From contig NZ_CAKLDM010000002.1 of assembly GCF_921294215.1 (NCBI RefSeq), positions 620,001-684,000 of the forward strand: a stretch of DNA of 64,000 nucleotides. The letters run 5' to 3'. The notes below the pieces were generated by a model. That model saw nothing but the letters and a program-made list of their open reading frames with translations, was not told where the DNA came from and did not search any database. The DNA comes from Vibrio marisflavi CECT 7928 (GTDB lineage Bacteria; Pseudomonadota; Gammaproteobacteria; Enterobacterales; Vibrionaceae). A program made the translations under genes and the position numbers. Positions 17,768-26,905 of this stretch are shown here, in pieces (the stretch's first letter is position 1; each line of letters starts with the position of its first letter).

Positions 17768-19942
17768 ATGAAACTTCAGCTTGATTTGGCTAACTGTTAT
17801 GGCATCAACCAACTATCTAAAGAGTTAGACTTTACAAAGTCAGCGACTAACGATGGCATCAATTCGCTCTACGCCCCAAACGGAACGTTAAAAACTTCGC
17901 TAGCTAAGACCTTTAAGGATGTGGAAGAAAACAAGGATACAAAGGATCTTATCTTTCCAAGTCGTACAACGGTAAGAAATATTAAAATTGATGGTACCGA
18001 TATAGCTTCAAGCCAAGTGATGGTGATTGACTCTTATAATGAAAGCTATAGCTCTCAACAACTTTCAACTTTATTGGTTAACGAAGAGCTGAAACAACAA
18101 TATGACACTGCTCTAAAGGAAGTTGATGGCAAACGTTCAACTCTCATAAGCGGAGTTGCTAAAAAGTCGGGGAAACGAGATGTCCCGAGTCTATTCAATG
18201 AAGCTTTTGGGGTTCCTCAAAAAGAACTTTTAGGGTTACTTGTAACACTTTCTGAGCAGACAAACCCTGACTATACCCAATATGGAGAATATAAGTACGA
18301 TACTTTGTTTAATCCAAAAGCTCTCCAGCTAATTGCCTCAGAAGACTTAAGCAAAGACCTTGCAGACTATGTCGACACCTATGACAAGTTGATTGAAAAC
18401 TCTACAGTTTTATCCAAAACTTTTAATCACCAAAAGGCTGATGTCGTTTCAAAAAGTTTAACAGATAACGGCTTCTTCAATGCTTCGCACAGTGTCAATA
18501 TTTCAGTCGATGGTTCTAAGCAAGAGGTGTCTTCAAAAAAAGAGCTAAATGACTTACTACAATCCGAGCAAGATAAAGTCCTACAAAATCCCGAATTAAA
18601 AGAAAAGTTTAGCCGTGTTGATAGCAAGTTGAAAAACAAAGAAACTCAAGCTTTTCGAGATCTAATTTCGGAACATCAAGATTTGCTAGGTGAATTTACC
18701 GATGTTGATGAATTTAAGAGAAAAGTTCTAATCGGGTACTTACAATCTAATCAATCTGCTTGGGATGACTTAGTTGCGACATACAAGTCTAATCAGGAAC
18801 TGGTGGCGAATATTGTCTATCAAGCACAGCAACAAAAAACAACTTGGGAAACCGTCGTTGATACTTTCAATAAGCGCTTCAAGGTTCCATTTAAACTTAG
18901 CGTAGAAAATCAGGATGAGGTGATTCTAAATAACGCCGCTCCAGCTATAAAGTTTGAATTTGATGACGGACGAGGTGAGTCAGAGGTCGTTAGTCAATCA
19001 GGTTTGGTAGACGCTTTGAGTCAAGGCGAAAAGCGTGCACTTTATATCCTTAACGTACTTTTTGAAATTGAAGTGAAACGAAATAATGTTCAGCCACTCT
19101 TAGTTGTGATCGATGATATTGCCGATTCTTTTGACTACAAGAACAAGTATGCCATTGTTGAGTATCTACGTGATATCGCAAAAGTGGCTCATTTCAGCTT
19201 GCTATTACTTACTCACAACTTCGATTTTCATCGAATTGTGAGTAGCCGACTCGGTGCGAAACGTCAGAATCGTCATATGGCAACAAAGTCATCAACGGAA
19301 ATTGCTCTAAAACCAGAAAAATATCAAAAAGATGTATTTAATGCTTGGAAGCAAAACTTAGCTACAAATGAAGCTTACCTGTTAGCTAGTATCCCATTTG
19401 CTCGAAATCTTGCAGAGTATTGTGGTCATGAAGATCACTACAGTAATTTGACATCTCTTTTGCACCTAAAAGCAGATACCAAAGACATCAAAGTTAGCGA
19501 TATGCAAGCGATGTATCGTGAGATCTTTGTAGATCAGTCTGCATTAGAACTACCAAACAGTGAGTCGTTAGTATTTGATAAGATAATAGAGCATAGTGAT
19601 GCGCTTGTAGCTGCTCCTCAAGAATCACCCGAGCTTGAATGTAAAGTTATTTTGGCTATGGCTATCAGGTTACAAGCTGAGCACTTTATGATCACTAAAA
19701 TAGCCGACCCCACTTTTGTTGAGGGGATTAGTTCAAACCAAACTCGTGCACTTTACGACAAATTCATTGAGCTACACCAAACTGAACAAGACACTATTAG
19801 CTTGCTTGATCAAGTGAACTTGATGACTCCAGAGAACATTCATTTGAACTCATTCATGTATGAGCCAATCCTAGACATGTCAGCTCACAGTTTGTACCAG
19901 TTGTATTCTGACGTCAAAGAGTTGGTTAATGGGCTAACATAA
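17768..19942 (+). CDS. Orphan ABC/AAA-type ATPase, possible defence protein
   Basis: Cytoplasmic protein of 724 residues with a split ABC-type ATPase domain. The P-loop region is YAPNGTLKTSLAKTF (residues 35-49), where the usual GxxGxGK becomes a glycine-poor variant. A long, largely helical insertion follows. The signature is LSQGEKRALYIL (about 417), Walker B is LLVVIDDIADSF (about 445) with Asp-Asp instead of Asp-Glu, and the switch histidine is in LLLLTHNFDF (about 480). The last 200 residues are an unidentified helical domain ending HLNSFMYEPILDMS. There is no CxxC zinc hook, so it is not a typical RloC. A GAGG ribosome site precedes the ATG. It stands alone between an IS remnant and tRNA-Ser, like single-gene phage-defence ATPases; this role is inference. 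Confidence 0.7.
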   Translation: MKLQLDLANCYGINQLSKELDFTKSATNDGINSLYAPNGTLKTSLAKTFKDVEENKDTKDLIFPSRTTVRNIKIDGTDIASSQVMVIDSYNESYSSQQLSTLLVNEELKQQYDTALKEVDGKRSTLISGVAKKSGKRDVPSLFNEAFGVPQKELLGLLVTLSEQTNPDYTQYGEYKYDTLFNPKALQLIASEDLSKDLADYVDTYDKLIENSTVLSKTFNHQKADVVSKSLTDNGFFNASHSVNISVDGSKQEVSSKKELNDLLQSEQDKVLQNPELKEKFSRVDSKLKNKETQAFRDLISEHQDLLGEFTDVDEFKRKVLIGYLQSNQSAWDDLVATYKSNQELVANIVYQAQQQKTTWETVVDTFNKRFKVPFKLSVENQDEVILNNAAPAIKFEFDDGRGESEVVSQSGLVDALSQGEKRALYILNVLFEIEVKRNNVQPLLVVIDDIADSFDYKNKYAIVEYLRDIAKVAHFSLLLLTHNFDFHRIVSSRLGAKRQNRHMATKSSTEIALKPEKYQKDVFNAWKQNLATNEAYLLASIPFARNLAEYCGHEDHYSNLTSLLHLKADTKDIKVSDMQAMYREIFVDQSALELPNSESLVFDKIIEHSDALVAAPQESPELECKVILAMAIRLQAEHFMITKIADPTFVEGISSNQTRALYDKFIELHQTEQDTISLLDQVNLMTPENIHLNSFMYEPILDMSAHSLYQLYSDVKELVNGLT

Positions 19943-20039
19943 GTCCACCACTCAACTCAACCAGCATTAGTTTGGGAGTCTCAATAAGTACATCTGTGCT
20001 ACCTTTATGTGCAAGATGATTTTCGAGGCTTCAGATGCG

Positions 20040-20066
20040 AAAAAACCGCTGTAAAAACAGCGGTTT
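20040..20066 (-). terminator. Terminator downstream of tRNA-Ser
   Basis: AAACCGCTG / CAGCGGTTT with a six-base loop; on the minus strand it runs into six T. It ends the tRNA-Ser transcript and may also block read-through from the ATPase gene. Confidence 0.85.
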
Positions 20067-20078
20067 AATCTTTAAAAG

Positions 20079-20169
20079 TGGCGGAGAGATAGGGATTTGA
20101 ACCCTAGATACGCTATTAACGTATGCCGGTTTTCAAGACCGGTGCTTTCAACCACTCAGCCATCTCTCC
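20079..20169 (-). tRNA. tRNA-Ser (anticodon UGA)
   Basis: The minus strand reads an acceptor stem GGAGAGA paired with TCTCTCC, discriminator G and encoded CCA. The anticodon arm CCGGT-CTTGAAA-ACCGG places TGA at 20133-20135. A long variable arm (ATACG...CGTAT) and a T-arm GGGTTCAAATCCC are present, as expected for a class II serine tRNA. It is a single tRNA gene with its own terminator, and tRNA-Ser genes are common attachment sites for islands. Confidence 0.97.
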
Positions 20170-20296
20170 GTTGTTGGCCCGCATTCTATAAGGGTTATTC
20201 TGGCTTGTAAAGAACCTATCGAACTGTTTGCCTAACTAATAGGCAATTAAAAAGAAAAAGCTGTTATTTGTAGAATTTTTGCTCGCTAACAATAGC

Positions 20297-20323
20297 AAAA
20301 AAGGAAGCAAGAGCTTCCTTTTT
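20297..20323 (-). terminator. Terminator of yejM
   Basis: A perfect 11-bp stem AAAAAGGAAGC / GCTTCCTTTTT with AAGA loop lies 17 bases past the yejM stop. The A run gives a T tract on the minus strand. Confidence 0.85.
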
Positions 20324-20339
20324 AGGTGGTAAATAAAGA

Positions 20340-22133
20340 CTAATTGTTCTTGGTGTAAAAACGCTGCAACTCGGTAAGTCCTTGCATCAGAACCGGTAGA
20401 GGTGGGTTATCGTCTAGTCGCTTATAGTTTTTATCGTAAAGTTTGTAATTTCCAAACCTATCAATAACCGCTGTTCTATCTGGCGTTACTAAGGCGAGCT
20501 CTCTGGAATCTCCAGATAGTACCCATTTTCTTTTACTTTCATTAAACAAGCTGCGCCCACTACTGTAATAGTATGGGTTCGAAGACACTCCCAATATCTC
20601 TTGTAAAATCGTTACCGAAAAGTCTAGGTGGCTTGAACGGTGGGTAAACTTAGCGGGCAGCATGCCAGGCCAGTGTATGATCATTGGAACCTGTAGCTGA
20701 TAGCGGCTGTAATTTGAACTCGCTCCCCAGCTGTTGGTTTTGGTGTCATTCAGTTCGATGCCATGATTAGATGTAATCACGACTACGGTATCTTTGTTTA
20801 AATCCAACGTGTTTATTTGATTGATGAGTTGCTCAAGCTCATTATCCGCTACATGTACTGATTGATCGTAGCCTTTAAGCAAGTTTTGATAAGAGAGCTT
20901 TTTGTCTCCGCTGTAGTTTGAGTAATTGCCTACTGTAGTCAATTCGATGAAGCTAAACCAAGGAGCTTTGGCTGTTTTAACCCATTGAGACCATTTATTT
21001 ATTGTCTGGCTGTCAGTTGAGCTTTTCTCGTTGAAATCAATTTTGTTTAGCTTTAAGCCATGGAAGATAGTATCTGCAAATAGATCATCTTCGAAATTGT
21101 CGCCGCTGAACAAACCAAAATGATAGCCTTGTTCCTTCATTGCTGAGAGCATCACAGGAGCAGTGCCCTGAGCTTTAATGCTGCTGGCGTAGCTACTTGG
21201 TAAGCCATAAAACAGTCCAAACATACCGTACATGTCGTTGCTTGAACTGTAATGATTGGTGAAGTCTAAATTATTTTGCGCATATTTGTACGCATTTGGC
21301 ATGTTCTCTTTAGTCAGAGCGTCCGCACGTAAATTATCCACGCTTATGACTAATACATTCAGGTGGTTAGCCCTTCGGTCGAACTGAAGTGGCTCAAGTG
21401 GGTAATCGACGAGATGCAGTTTACCTTCGTTCTCGGATTTTCGTTTTAGGTAGTCTGCTCTATCCAATAAGCCATGCTTCTCCATAAAGGACTTTGCAGT
21501 CATTGGGTACGACAAAGGGAAATTCGACTTTTGGCTGGTGACCGGATTATAAAAATACGCATCGGACCAAACATAGACAAGGTGGCTAGTGATAAAACAA
21601 ACAAACAACAGAGCTGCAATTGGGCGTCCAACTCGTTTGTGAGAAAGCTTACGTTGTTTCCGCCAAACCCACTCAGATAGCCCTAGTTCGAGCAGGAAAA
21701 TGAGCGGCATAACAATAAACAGATGCTGGAGATCTGTACTTATAGCGCTATTCCCATCACTAAAGAGAACTTCCCAAACGACTCGATTTAGGTGCAGATT
21801 GATTGTCTGGTATGCCTGAGTATCGATCAGCAACAAGGTTAAACCAACTGTCGCAAAGCAAACTGCTACAAGCCGAAAGAGTTTTCGTGAAGGTATTAAG
21901 AAGGTGAGTGGGAATAAAATTAGCAGGTAGAGAGCGAAAACTAAAAAGCTAAAGTGTCCAATCCAGGATACCGCCAAATAAAATTGGCCTAATAGTGTTT
22001 CTGGCCACGGAGAGTGAACAATATATCTCGTGCCGATCAGCATTGCTGCAATGATGTTGAAGAAGGCAAACCAGTGCCCCCAACCGACCAAACGTGAAAC
22101 TCGTTCTCCGTATGTGTTTCCGCTATCAACCAT
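20340..22133 (-). CDS. yejM: Inner-membrane alkaline-phosphatase-superfamily protein YejM (PbgA/LapC)
   Basis: Protein of 597 residues with five N-terminal membrane helices (to about residue 195) and a large periplasmic sulfatase-fold domain. In E. coli this protein senses lipopolysaccharide and inhibits LapB-FtsH degradation of LpxC. The sulfatase-like domain begins LNVLVISVDNLRADALT near residue 258; the family's sulfatase catalysis is thought to be lost or altered. Length is close to the E. coli protein. It follows yejL by 25 bases on the same strand, the standard yejL-yejM order with yejK divergent. Confidence 0.93.
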   Translation of the reverse strand: MVDSGNTYGERVSRLVGWGHWFAFFNIIAAMLIGTRYIVHSPWPETLLGQFYLAVSWIGHFSFLVFALYLLILFPLTFLIPSRKLFRLVAVCFATVGLTLLLIDTQAYQTINLHLNRVVWEVLFSDGNSAISTDLQHLFIVMPLIFLLELGLSEWVWRKQRKLSHKRVGRPIAALLFVCFITSHLVYVWSDAYFYNPVTSQKSNFPLSYPMTAKSFMEKHGLLDRADYLKRKSENEGKLHLVDYPLEPLQFDRRANHLNVLVISVDNLRADALTKENMPNAYKYAQNNLDFTNHYSSSNDMYGMFGLFYGLPSSYASSIKAQGTAPVMLSAMKEQGYHFGLFSGDNFEDDLFADTIFHGLKLNKIDFNEKSSTDSQTINKWSQWVKTAKAPWFSFIELTTVGNYSNYSGDKKLSYQNLLKGYDQSVHVADNELEQLINQINTLDLNKDTVVVITSNHGIELNDTKTNSWGASSNYSRYQLQVPMIIHWPGMLPAKFTHRSSHLDFSVTILQEILGVSSNPYYYSSGRSLFNESKRKWVLSGDSRELALVTPDRTAVIDRFGNYKLYDKNYKRLDDNPPLPVLMQGLTELQRFYTKNN

Positions 22134-22158
22134 GCGTAGTTCTAATACCCGGTTCTAA

Positions 22159-22383
22159 TTAATGTGAAGTGAGATCCAGAGAAGACAGTAGCGCTTGAGA
22201 AAATTTTTCCGCAAGTTCTTTACGTTGAGCAACAGCTACATTTTGGTTCAAAACATTAGTCGCAATATTACCAGCGATCATTAATGTAAGGTCCGGTGTT
22301 GCTTCATATTTTTCAAGTACAGTCGCCATTTCAGCTAGTATGTTTTCTACTTGTTTGTCACTGTATTTAGATGTTATCGGCAT
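22159..22383 (-). CDS. yejL: DUF1414 family protein YejL
   Basis: Small protein of 74 residues matching E. coli YejL in length and pattern ([35 protein letters not shown]). Function is unknown; the position between yejK and yejM is conserved in gammaproteobacteria. The open frame starts eight codons upstream, but MPITSKYSD is the family start, so 22383 is chosen. Confidence 0.92.
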   Translation of the reverse strand: MPITSKYSDKQVENILAEMATVLEKYEATPDLTLMIAGNIATNVLNQNVAVAQRKELAEKFSQALLSSLDLTSH

Positions 22384-22468
22384 AATATCTCTAAAGATGA
22401 TAGTCAAAGCGGCCTATGATAACCTACTATGCCATACAACTTAAACTAAGTACGACGATAAATTTACA

Positions 22469-23470
22469 ATGAGTCTTTCCCTATCTAATGTCATTCTACA
22501 CCAGTTAATTAAAAATGATCAGGAAGATCTGATAGTTAACTATAGACCTAATGTTTTAGAACACAATAATTCTAGTGAAAACTTGGTAGCTGAGTTGCAT
22601 CGTGTCTTTAATTCCAAGGCAGGCAAAGGCTTCGGCAGCTTTCAAGATGATAGTAAGTTTCAGCAACAACTGAACGATTTACGTCAAGGAGACATAAATT
22701 TTTACGAATTTTCACAAAGTTGTGCGACTCAATTAAAAGAAGAGTTAGTTAAGTACCCGTTTGCTGACGAAGGAACTTTGGTGATGGCGAGCTACCAGTC
22801 ACTCGCAACTGACTATCTTTTTATTGGAGTACTTCAGTCCAATGCGAGCCTCAAGGTTACCGAAAAGTTAGATATCAGCTCGACAGAGTATCTGGATATT
22901 TCAAAGATGGACATCGCTGCTCGTATCGATCTTTCAAGCTATGAAACTGATAAAGAGTCGAATCGCTACTTATCCTATATAAAAGGCAGAGTAGGCCGTA
23001 AAGTGGCGGACTTTTTTCTAGACTTTCTGCAGGCAGAAGTAGGTTTGGATACTAAACAGCAAAACCAAGTACTGATGCAGGCCGTAGACGACTTTTGTAC
23101 CGATTCCAAATTGGAAAAAAGCGAAAAAGACACGTTTAAGAAACAAGTGTTCGAGTATTGCAACGAGCAGGTGAAGTCCGGCGATGAAGTTGTTGTTAAA
23201 GAATTATCTCAAGAGCTTCCAGCCAGTTCCGATGGTACGAACTTTATTGAGTATACGGAAAAACAAGGCTACGAATTAGAAGAGAGTTTCCCTGTCGATA
23301 GGACAACAGTACGTAAATTGACAAAATACGTTGGGGCTGGAGGAGGAATAAACTTAACTTTTGATAGTTTATTACTCGGAGAGCGTGTGTTCTATGATGC
23401 AGAAACAGATACCTTGACGATTAAAGGTACCCCACCGAATCTACGTGACCAGCTGACAAGGAACATGTAA
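22469..23470 (+). CDS. yejK: Nucleoid-associated protein YejK
   Basis: Nucleoid-associated protein (NdpA/37-kDa family) of 333 residues, close to the E. coli length. The start SLSLSNVILHQLIKNDQEDL and the end GGGINLTFDSLLLGERVFYD followed by a short TLTIKGTPPNLRDQL match the family. It is found on spermidine nucleoids in E. coli; exact role unknown. It is divergent from yejL with 85 bases between and ends in a strong terminator. No clear ribosome site is seen before the ATG. Confidence 0.94.
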   Translation: MSLSLSNVILHQLIKNDQEDLIVNYRPNVLEHNNSSENLVAELHRVFNSKAGKGFGSFQDDSKFQQQLNDLRQGDINFYEFSQSCATQLKEELVKYPFADEGTLVMASYQSLATDYLFIGVLQSNASLKVTEKLDISSTEYLDISKMDIAARIDLSSYETDKESNRYLSYIKGRVGRKVADFFLDFLQAEVGLDTKQQNQVLMQAVDDFCTDSKLEKSEKDTFKKQVFEYCNEQVKSGDEVVVKELSQELPASSDGTNFIEYTEKQGYELEESFPVDRTTVRKLTKYVGAGGGINLTFDSLLLGERVFYDAETDTLTIKGTPPNLRDQLTRNM

Positions 23471-23480
23471 AACAACCGAA

Positions 23481-23505
23481 AAGAGTGCAGTTTGCACTCT
23501 TTTTT
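23481..23505 (+). terminator. Terminator of yejK
   Basis: Perfect 9-bp stem AAGAGTGCA / TGCACTCTT with a GTT loop, followed by TTTT, ten bases past the stop codon. Confidence 0.9.
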
Positions 23506-23677
23506 CTTGTCAAGAATCATCATGAGTCACTTGGGTATACTCTAAATAGCGTATACTATTGTATCAAAAGGTGTGCTTAAAGTTATCAATTTCAAAGCGT
23601 TACACATCGTGTGGGTTTAGTCTGATGCTGAGTTAGTTGGCTTAGAGCTCACAGAAAGCTAATGGAGTGGAGCTTAG

Positions 23678-24961
23678 ATGGTAAAGGGATATAAAAAGAT
23701 ACGTTGGGCTTGGGTTGTTGCGATTGTTTGGGCTCTAGTAATTGTCGCGATTTCAGTGAACTATCGCGCAAATGTTTCCTCTATGCAGATGCTTGAGAGA
23801 ATGGCAAAAAATGTCGATGAGCTTCAATCTATTTTAGTTTACGATGCGCCATTTCGAACCAATCAACTCGACAAAATCAGTGTCATTATCCAAAGAATCT
23901 ACATAATGCGAATTAAGCTAGAAACGGAGCTTTCTAACGGATTCGTTAATCCTGATATCAATCAAGCCTTGTACACAATTGATCGATATATTGAACATAT
24001 TCGCAGTTATGTCCGCTCAGAAACAGATGTTGTCACGTTAGTGAATAGGTTAAGAGACACTCGCGAGAAATATGTAAGCCAAGAGCAACTGCAAACAGTG
24101 TATTTTCAATTGAGTAGTTATGTACTCGAAGCACTCTATAGTGACTCAAATGGTAGTCCTGATGTATATCGCGCCTTGGACAAAGTATTTTTACTTTCTC
24201 AGAGTTTACCTGCAGAACAAGGCAAAGAGTTGCAACAAGTGCTTGGACAGATTTCAACGGTGTTAGGCAGCTACGCTCAAAGCAATTATCTTGTTGAAAA
24301 ACTGCTAAATAATTCAATCCAAGACCAAATTTTTGTTTTGGAAGAGGAATATCATCACTACCTTAGTATGTATATCATCATCATTGTTGCGTTTAGTGGC
24401 TTTTGCATCTTTGCGCTTAGTTTTTCTCGAGGCCGCAAGCCTACCCCGAAAGCAGTTGAAACAACAACCGATATACCGCAGGCATTAGCAACAACAGGTC
24501 CAGAAATAAGCCAACCATCCCCTGTAGTCAGAACAGCTGCTGAGGTTGCTCAACCTCCTGAGAATACACGCTCAGCAGCAGCGGTTGAGTCAGTTGAGCT
24601 TAATACTGAAGAGGTGAGTAATAATAGTGCTATTGATTTTGAAAAGCTGACAGATTCTTTAGGTGGTGATAGAGATTCCGTTGCCCTTCTATTAAATGTG
24701 TTTATTGAAGACCACAAAGAAGATGTTCAATTGCTGAAGACATTCATCGGCTCAGATCATGATAAGGCGCTAAGAAAAGCACATAGCTTAAAAGGTGTGG
24801 CAGCGAATATTGGCGCCAATGACTTACGAGAAACAGCCTATCAGATAGAAAAATCATTGAAAGATAATGAGCCAGTTACAAGTCAAATGCTGCAGGAGCT
24901 TAGTGTTCGGTTGGATAGAGCGGTTGGTGCAGCGACTGGATATATCAAAGAAAATGAGTAA
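23678..24961 (+). CDS. Membrane protein with C-terminal Hpt phosphotransfer domain
   Basis: Protein of 427 residues. A transmembrane helix at 10-27 (AWVVAIVWALVIVAISV) and another at about 230-247 (YIIIIVAFSGFCIFALSF) enclose a periplasmic helical domain of about 200 residues. After a Pro/Ala/Thr-rich linker (260-315) comes an Hpt domain at 320-420 with the phospho-accepting His in RKAHSLKGVAANIGA. It has no kinase or receiver of its own, so it probably links a periplasmic signal to a phosphorelay. The hybrid kinase at 29600-32938 carries its own Hpt, so partnership is not implied. The gene stands alone. Confidence 0.85.
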   Translation: MVKGYKKIRWAWVVAIVWALVIVAISVNYRANVSSMQMLERMAKNVDELQSILVYDAPFRTNQLDKISVIIQRIYIMRIKLETELSNGFVNPDINQALYTIDRYIEHIRSYVRSETDVVTLVNRLRDTREKYVSQEQLQTVYFQLSSYVLEALYSDSNGSPDVYRALDKVFLLSQSLPAEQGKELQQVLGQISTVLGSYAQSNYLVEKLLNNSIQDQIFVLEEEYHHYLSMYIIIIVAFSGFCIFALSFSRGRKPTPKAVETTTDIPQALATTGPEISQPSPVVRTAAEVAQPPENTRSAAAVESVELNTEEVSNNSAIDFEKLTDSLGGDRDSVALLLNVFIEDHKEDVQLLKTFIGSDHDKALRKAHSLKGVAANIGANDLRETAYQIEKSLKDNEPVTSQMLQELSVRLDRAVGAATGYIKENE

Positions 24962-24966
24962 AAAAG

Positions 24967-24996
24967 AAAAAGCGACTTATTAACAAGTCGCTTTTT
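24967..24996. terminator. Bidirectional terminator between Hpt gene and nhaC
   Basis: Stem AAAAAGCGACTT / AAGTCGCTTTTT (12 bp) with ATTAAC loop lies between convergent genes, with A and T runs inside the stem ends usable on both strands. Confidence 0.88.
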
Positions 24997-25017
24997 ACTT
25001 AGAGTCATGTTTTGCAG

Positions 25018-26466
25018 TTAAGCTGATTGGTGCTTGGGCACCATTGGAATATCACCGTTGTCTTCATCGCTACCAAGTGCTTCTTTAGGTTCGCATTTGT
25101 CGACAAACCAGCCCATATAAGAAGTCACAATTGTAATAATGATACACACGAAGCTTAACCACATATATGGTGCATAGGAGAGTGTCGCAACACCTAAGAT
25201 GCTAGCCATATAAATGCCATTGTCACTCCAAGGGACCATGCCTGATGTCAACGTGCCACCAAACTCAGCGTTACGAGAAAGGTTCTTTCTTTGATATCCG
25301 AGTCTATCGTAGTTTTTAGCGCATATTTTTGGCGTGAGGATCAAAGATACGTACATAGCAGAGCCAAATACATTGCCTAGAAAGGCTGTGCCAATAGTAC
25401 TGGTTGCTAGAGAGCCGCTAGATTGAACTTTATGTTCAAATAGCTTGGCAATGGTATCTAGTACGCCCACTTTTTCCAGCAGTCCGCCAAAACCTAAACC
25501 AAACACGATAACCGCCACTGAGCCAAGCATTGAGTACATACCGCCACGATTCAAAATCGCATCAATAAACTTCACACCAGTATCAATGGTTTGTGGTTCC
25601 CATGCTGCATGGAAAGCAAGTAAGAAATCGCTGCCTTGAAATAACACTGCCCATATCATTCCAAGCAGAGCACCGAAGCTAATCACGGGGAATGCAGGCA
25701 TACGCAGTGCGAGCAAGCCGAGTACAGCAATAACAGGAATAAAGGAAATAGGAGTAATGTCAAAGTGGTGCTGCATGGTATCCATAACGGTTTGCACCTG
25801 TGATGTATCTAGCTGACCACTATAGTGAAGGCCAAACGCTGTAAACATTATTCCAGTGATAACATAACTGATAGACGCAATTGGCAGCATGCCACGAATG
25901 TGTTCCACAACTTCAACGCCTGACATTGAAGACGCTAAAATGACTGAGTCAGAAAGCGGAGACATCTTGTCGCCAAAATAGCAACCTGATAGCACAGCAC
26001 CTGCAGTTATCGGCGCAGGAACACCTAAACCTTGGCCAATACCCATCATTGCAATACCAGCAGTACCAGCAGAGCCCCATGATGTTCCAGTAGCCAGTGA
26101 TGTCATTGAACAAATGATCATTGTGGCCAGTAGAAAAATTGAAGGGTGAATGGCTTTTAGTCCGTAATAAATAATAGTTGGTACGATACCACCAACAATC
26201 CAAGTGCCAACTAACGCACCCACTGCGAGCAATATAAGAACTGCTCCAAGTCCATTTGAAATTCCATTTAATGCTGACTTTTCCAGCTCTTTGTAAGTAT
26301 GGCCGAGCCATACGCCTAGAGCCATAATGATGAACCAACCAATGTAGAGTGCCAGCTGAATGGGTAAACCGAGTTTGGCGGTAAATGAGAACGCCATGAG
26401 TAAGAACAAGCCCAAAGAAATAATTACTTGAGCTAGACTCGGCAATCGCGGGTTAGCTTGCTTCAT
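25018..26466 (-). CDS. nhaC: Na+/H+ antiporter NhaC
   Basis: Inner-membrane sodium/proton antiporter of 482 residues with about 11-12 hydrophobic helices. Characteristic segments are TSLATGTSWGSAGTAGIAMM, SGCYFGDKMSPLSDSVILAS and the C-terminal half repeat FLGNVFGSAMYVSLIL and GTLTSGMVPWSDNGIYMA. The two half repeats with acidic residues in membrane segments are usual for the family. It probably supports sodium homeostasis in a marine cell. A GAGG ribosome site precedes the ATG. It is a single gene. Confidence 0.92.
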   Translation of the reverse strand: MKQANPRLPSLAQVIISLGLFLLMAFSFTAKLGLPIQLALYIGWFIIMALGVWLGHTYKELEKSALNGISNGLGAVLILLAVGALVGTWIVGGIVPTIIYYGLKAIHPSIFLLATMIICSMTSLATGTSWGSAGTAGIAMMGIGQGLGVPAPITAGAVLSGCYFGDKMSPLSDSVILASSMSGVEVVEHIRGMLPIASISYVITGIMFTAFGLHYSGQLDTSQVQTVMDTMQHHFDITPISFIPVIAVLGLLALRMPAFPVISFGALLGMIWAVLFQGSDFLLAFHAAWEPQTIDTGVKFIDAILNRGGMYSMLGSVAVIVFGLGFGGLLEKVGVLDTIAKLFEHKVQSSGSLATSTIGTAFLGNVFGSAMYVSLILTPKICAKNYDRLGYQRKNLSRNAEFGGTLTSGMVPWSDNGIYMASILGVATLSYAPYMWLSFVCIIITIVTSYMGWFVDKCEPKEALGSDEDNGDIPMVPKHQSA

Positions 26467-26905
26467 AAAGAACCTCTTGTCTAATTTATGAGCGAAGAAA
26501 ACGTTTTCCTCCTAAAAATGCGCAGAGCACTCTACAACATTCACCAAGAGATATCGATAGAAATGTAAAATACTGTGAGCATATATCGATAACCTATTGA
26601 AAGTTGGTCACATATATTATCTAGGTCATGTTTATCAGTTATTAGTGTTGAAATTGATGCTGAACTTGATTGTTTTGCTGTGAAATCATCGCTCCAAATT
26701 GCTTCCATAGATAGGCAAAAGGCAATTTGATGTAAGGAGGAATATAACTTAACCATATAATATCAGTGGCGTTTGGATTTTGTGGCGAATTAATGACAAA
26801 TAGGTCTTGAAGTTTTCGACTAAAAAATCAAGTATGGGAGGGCTAAGCTTGTGTTGGAATGTCTTAGCAAAGATTCGTATTTGAGATAATGATGGAGTGT
26901 TAAAG
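26467..26905. other. Intergenic region between nhaC and asd
   Basis: About 440 bases between the divergent genes. Two short minus-strand frames (26541-26756 and 26749-26991) lack ribosome sites and resemble nothing. An AAGGAGGAATATA sequence near 26736 looks like a ribosome site with no start codon after it. No riboswitch was recognised. Confidence 0.45.

Noticed and set aside
17768..19942. Assignment of the orphan ATPase as RloC
   Set aside because: There is no CxxC zinc hook in the insertion and I cannot see the anticodon nuclease residues with confidence.
26541..26756. 71-codon minus-strand frame upstream of asd
   Set aside because: No ribosome site and no family resemblance; region is ordinary intergenic sequence.
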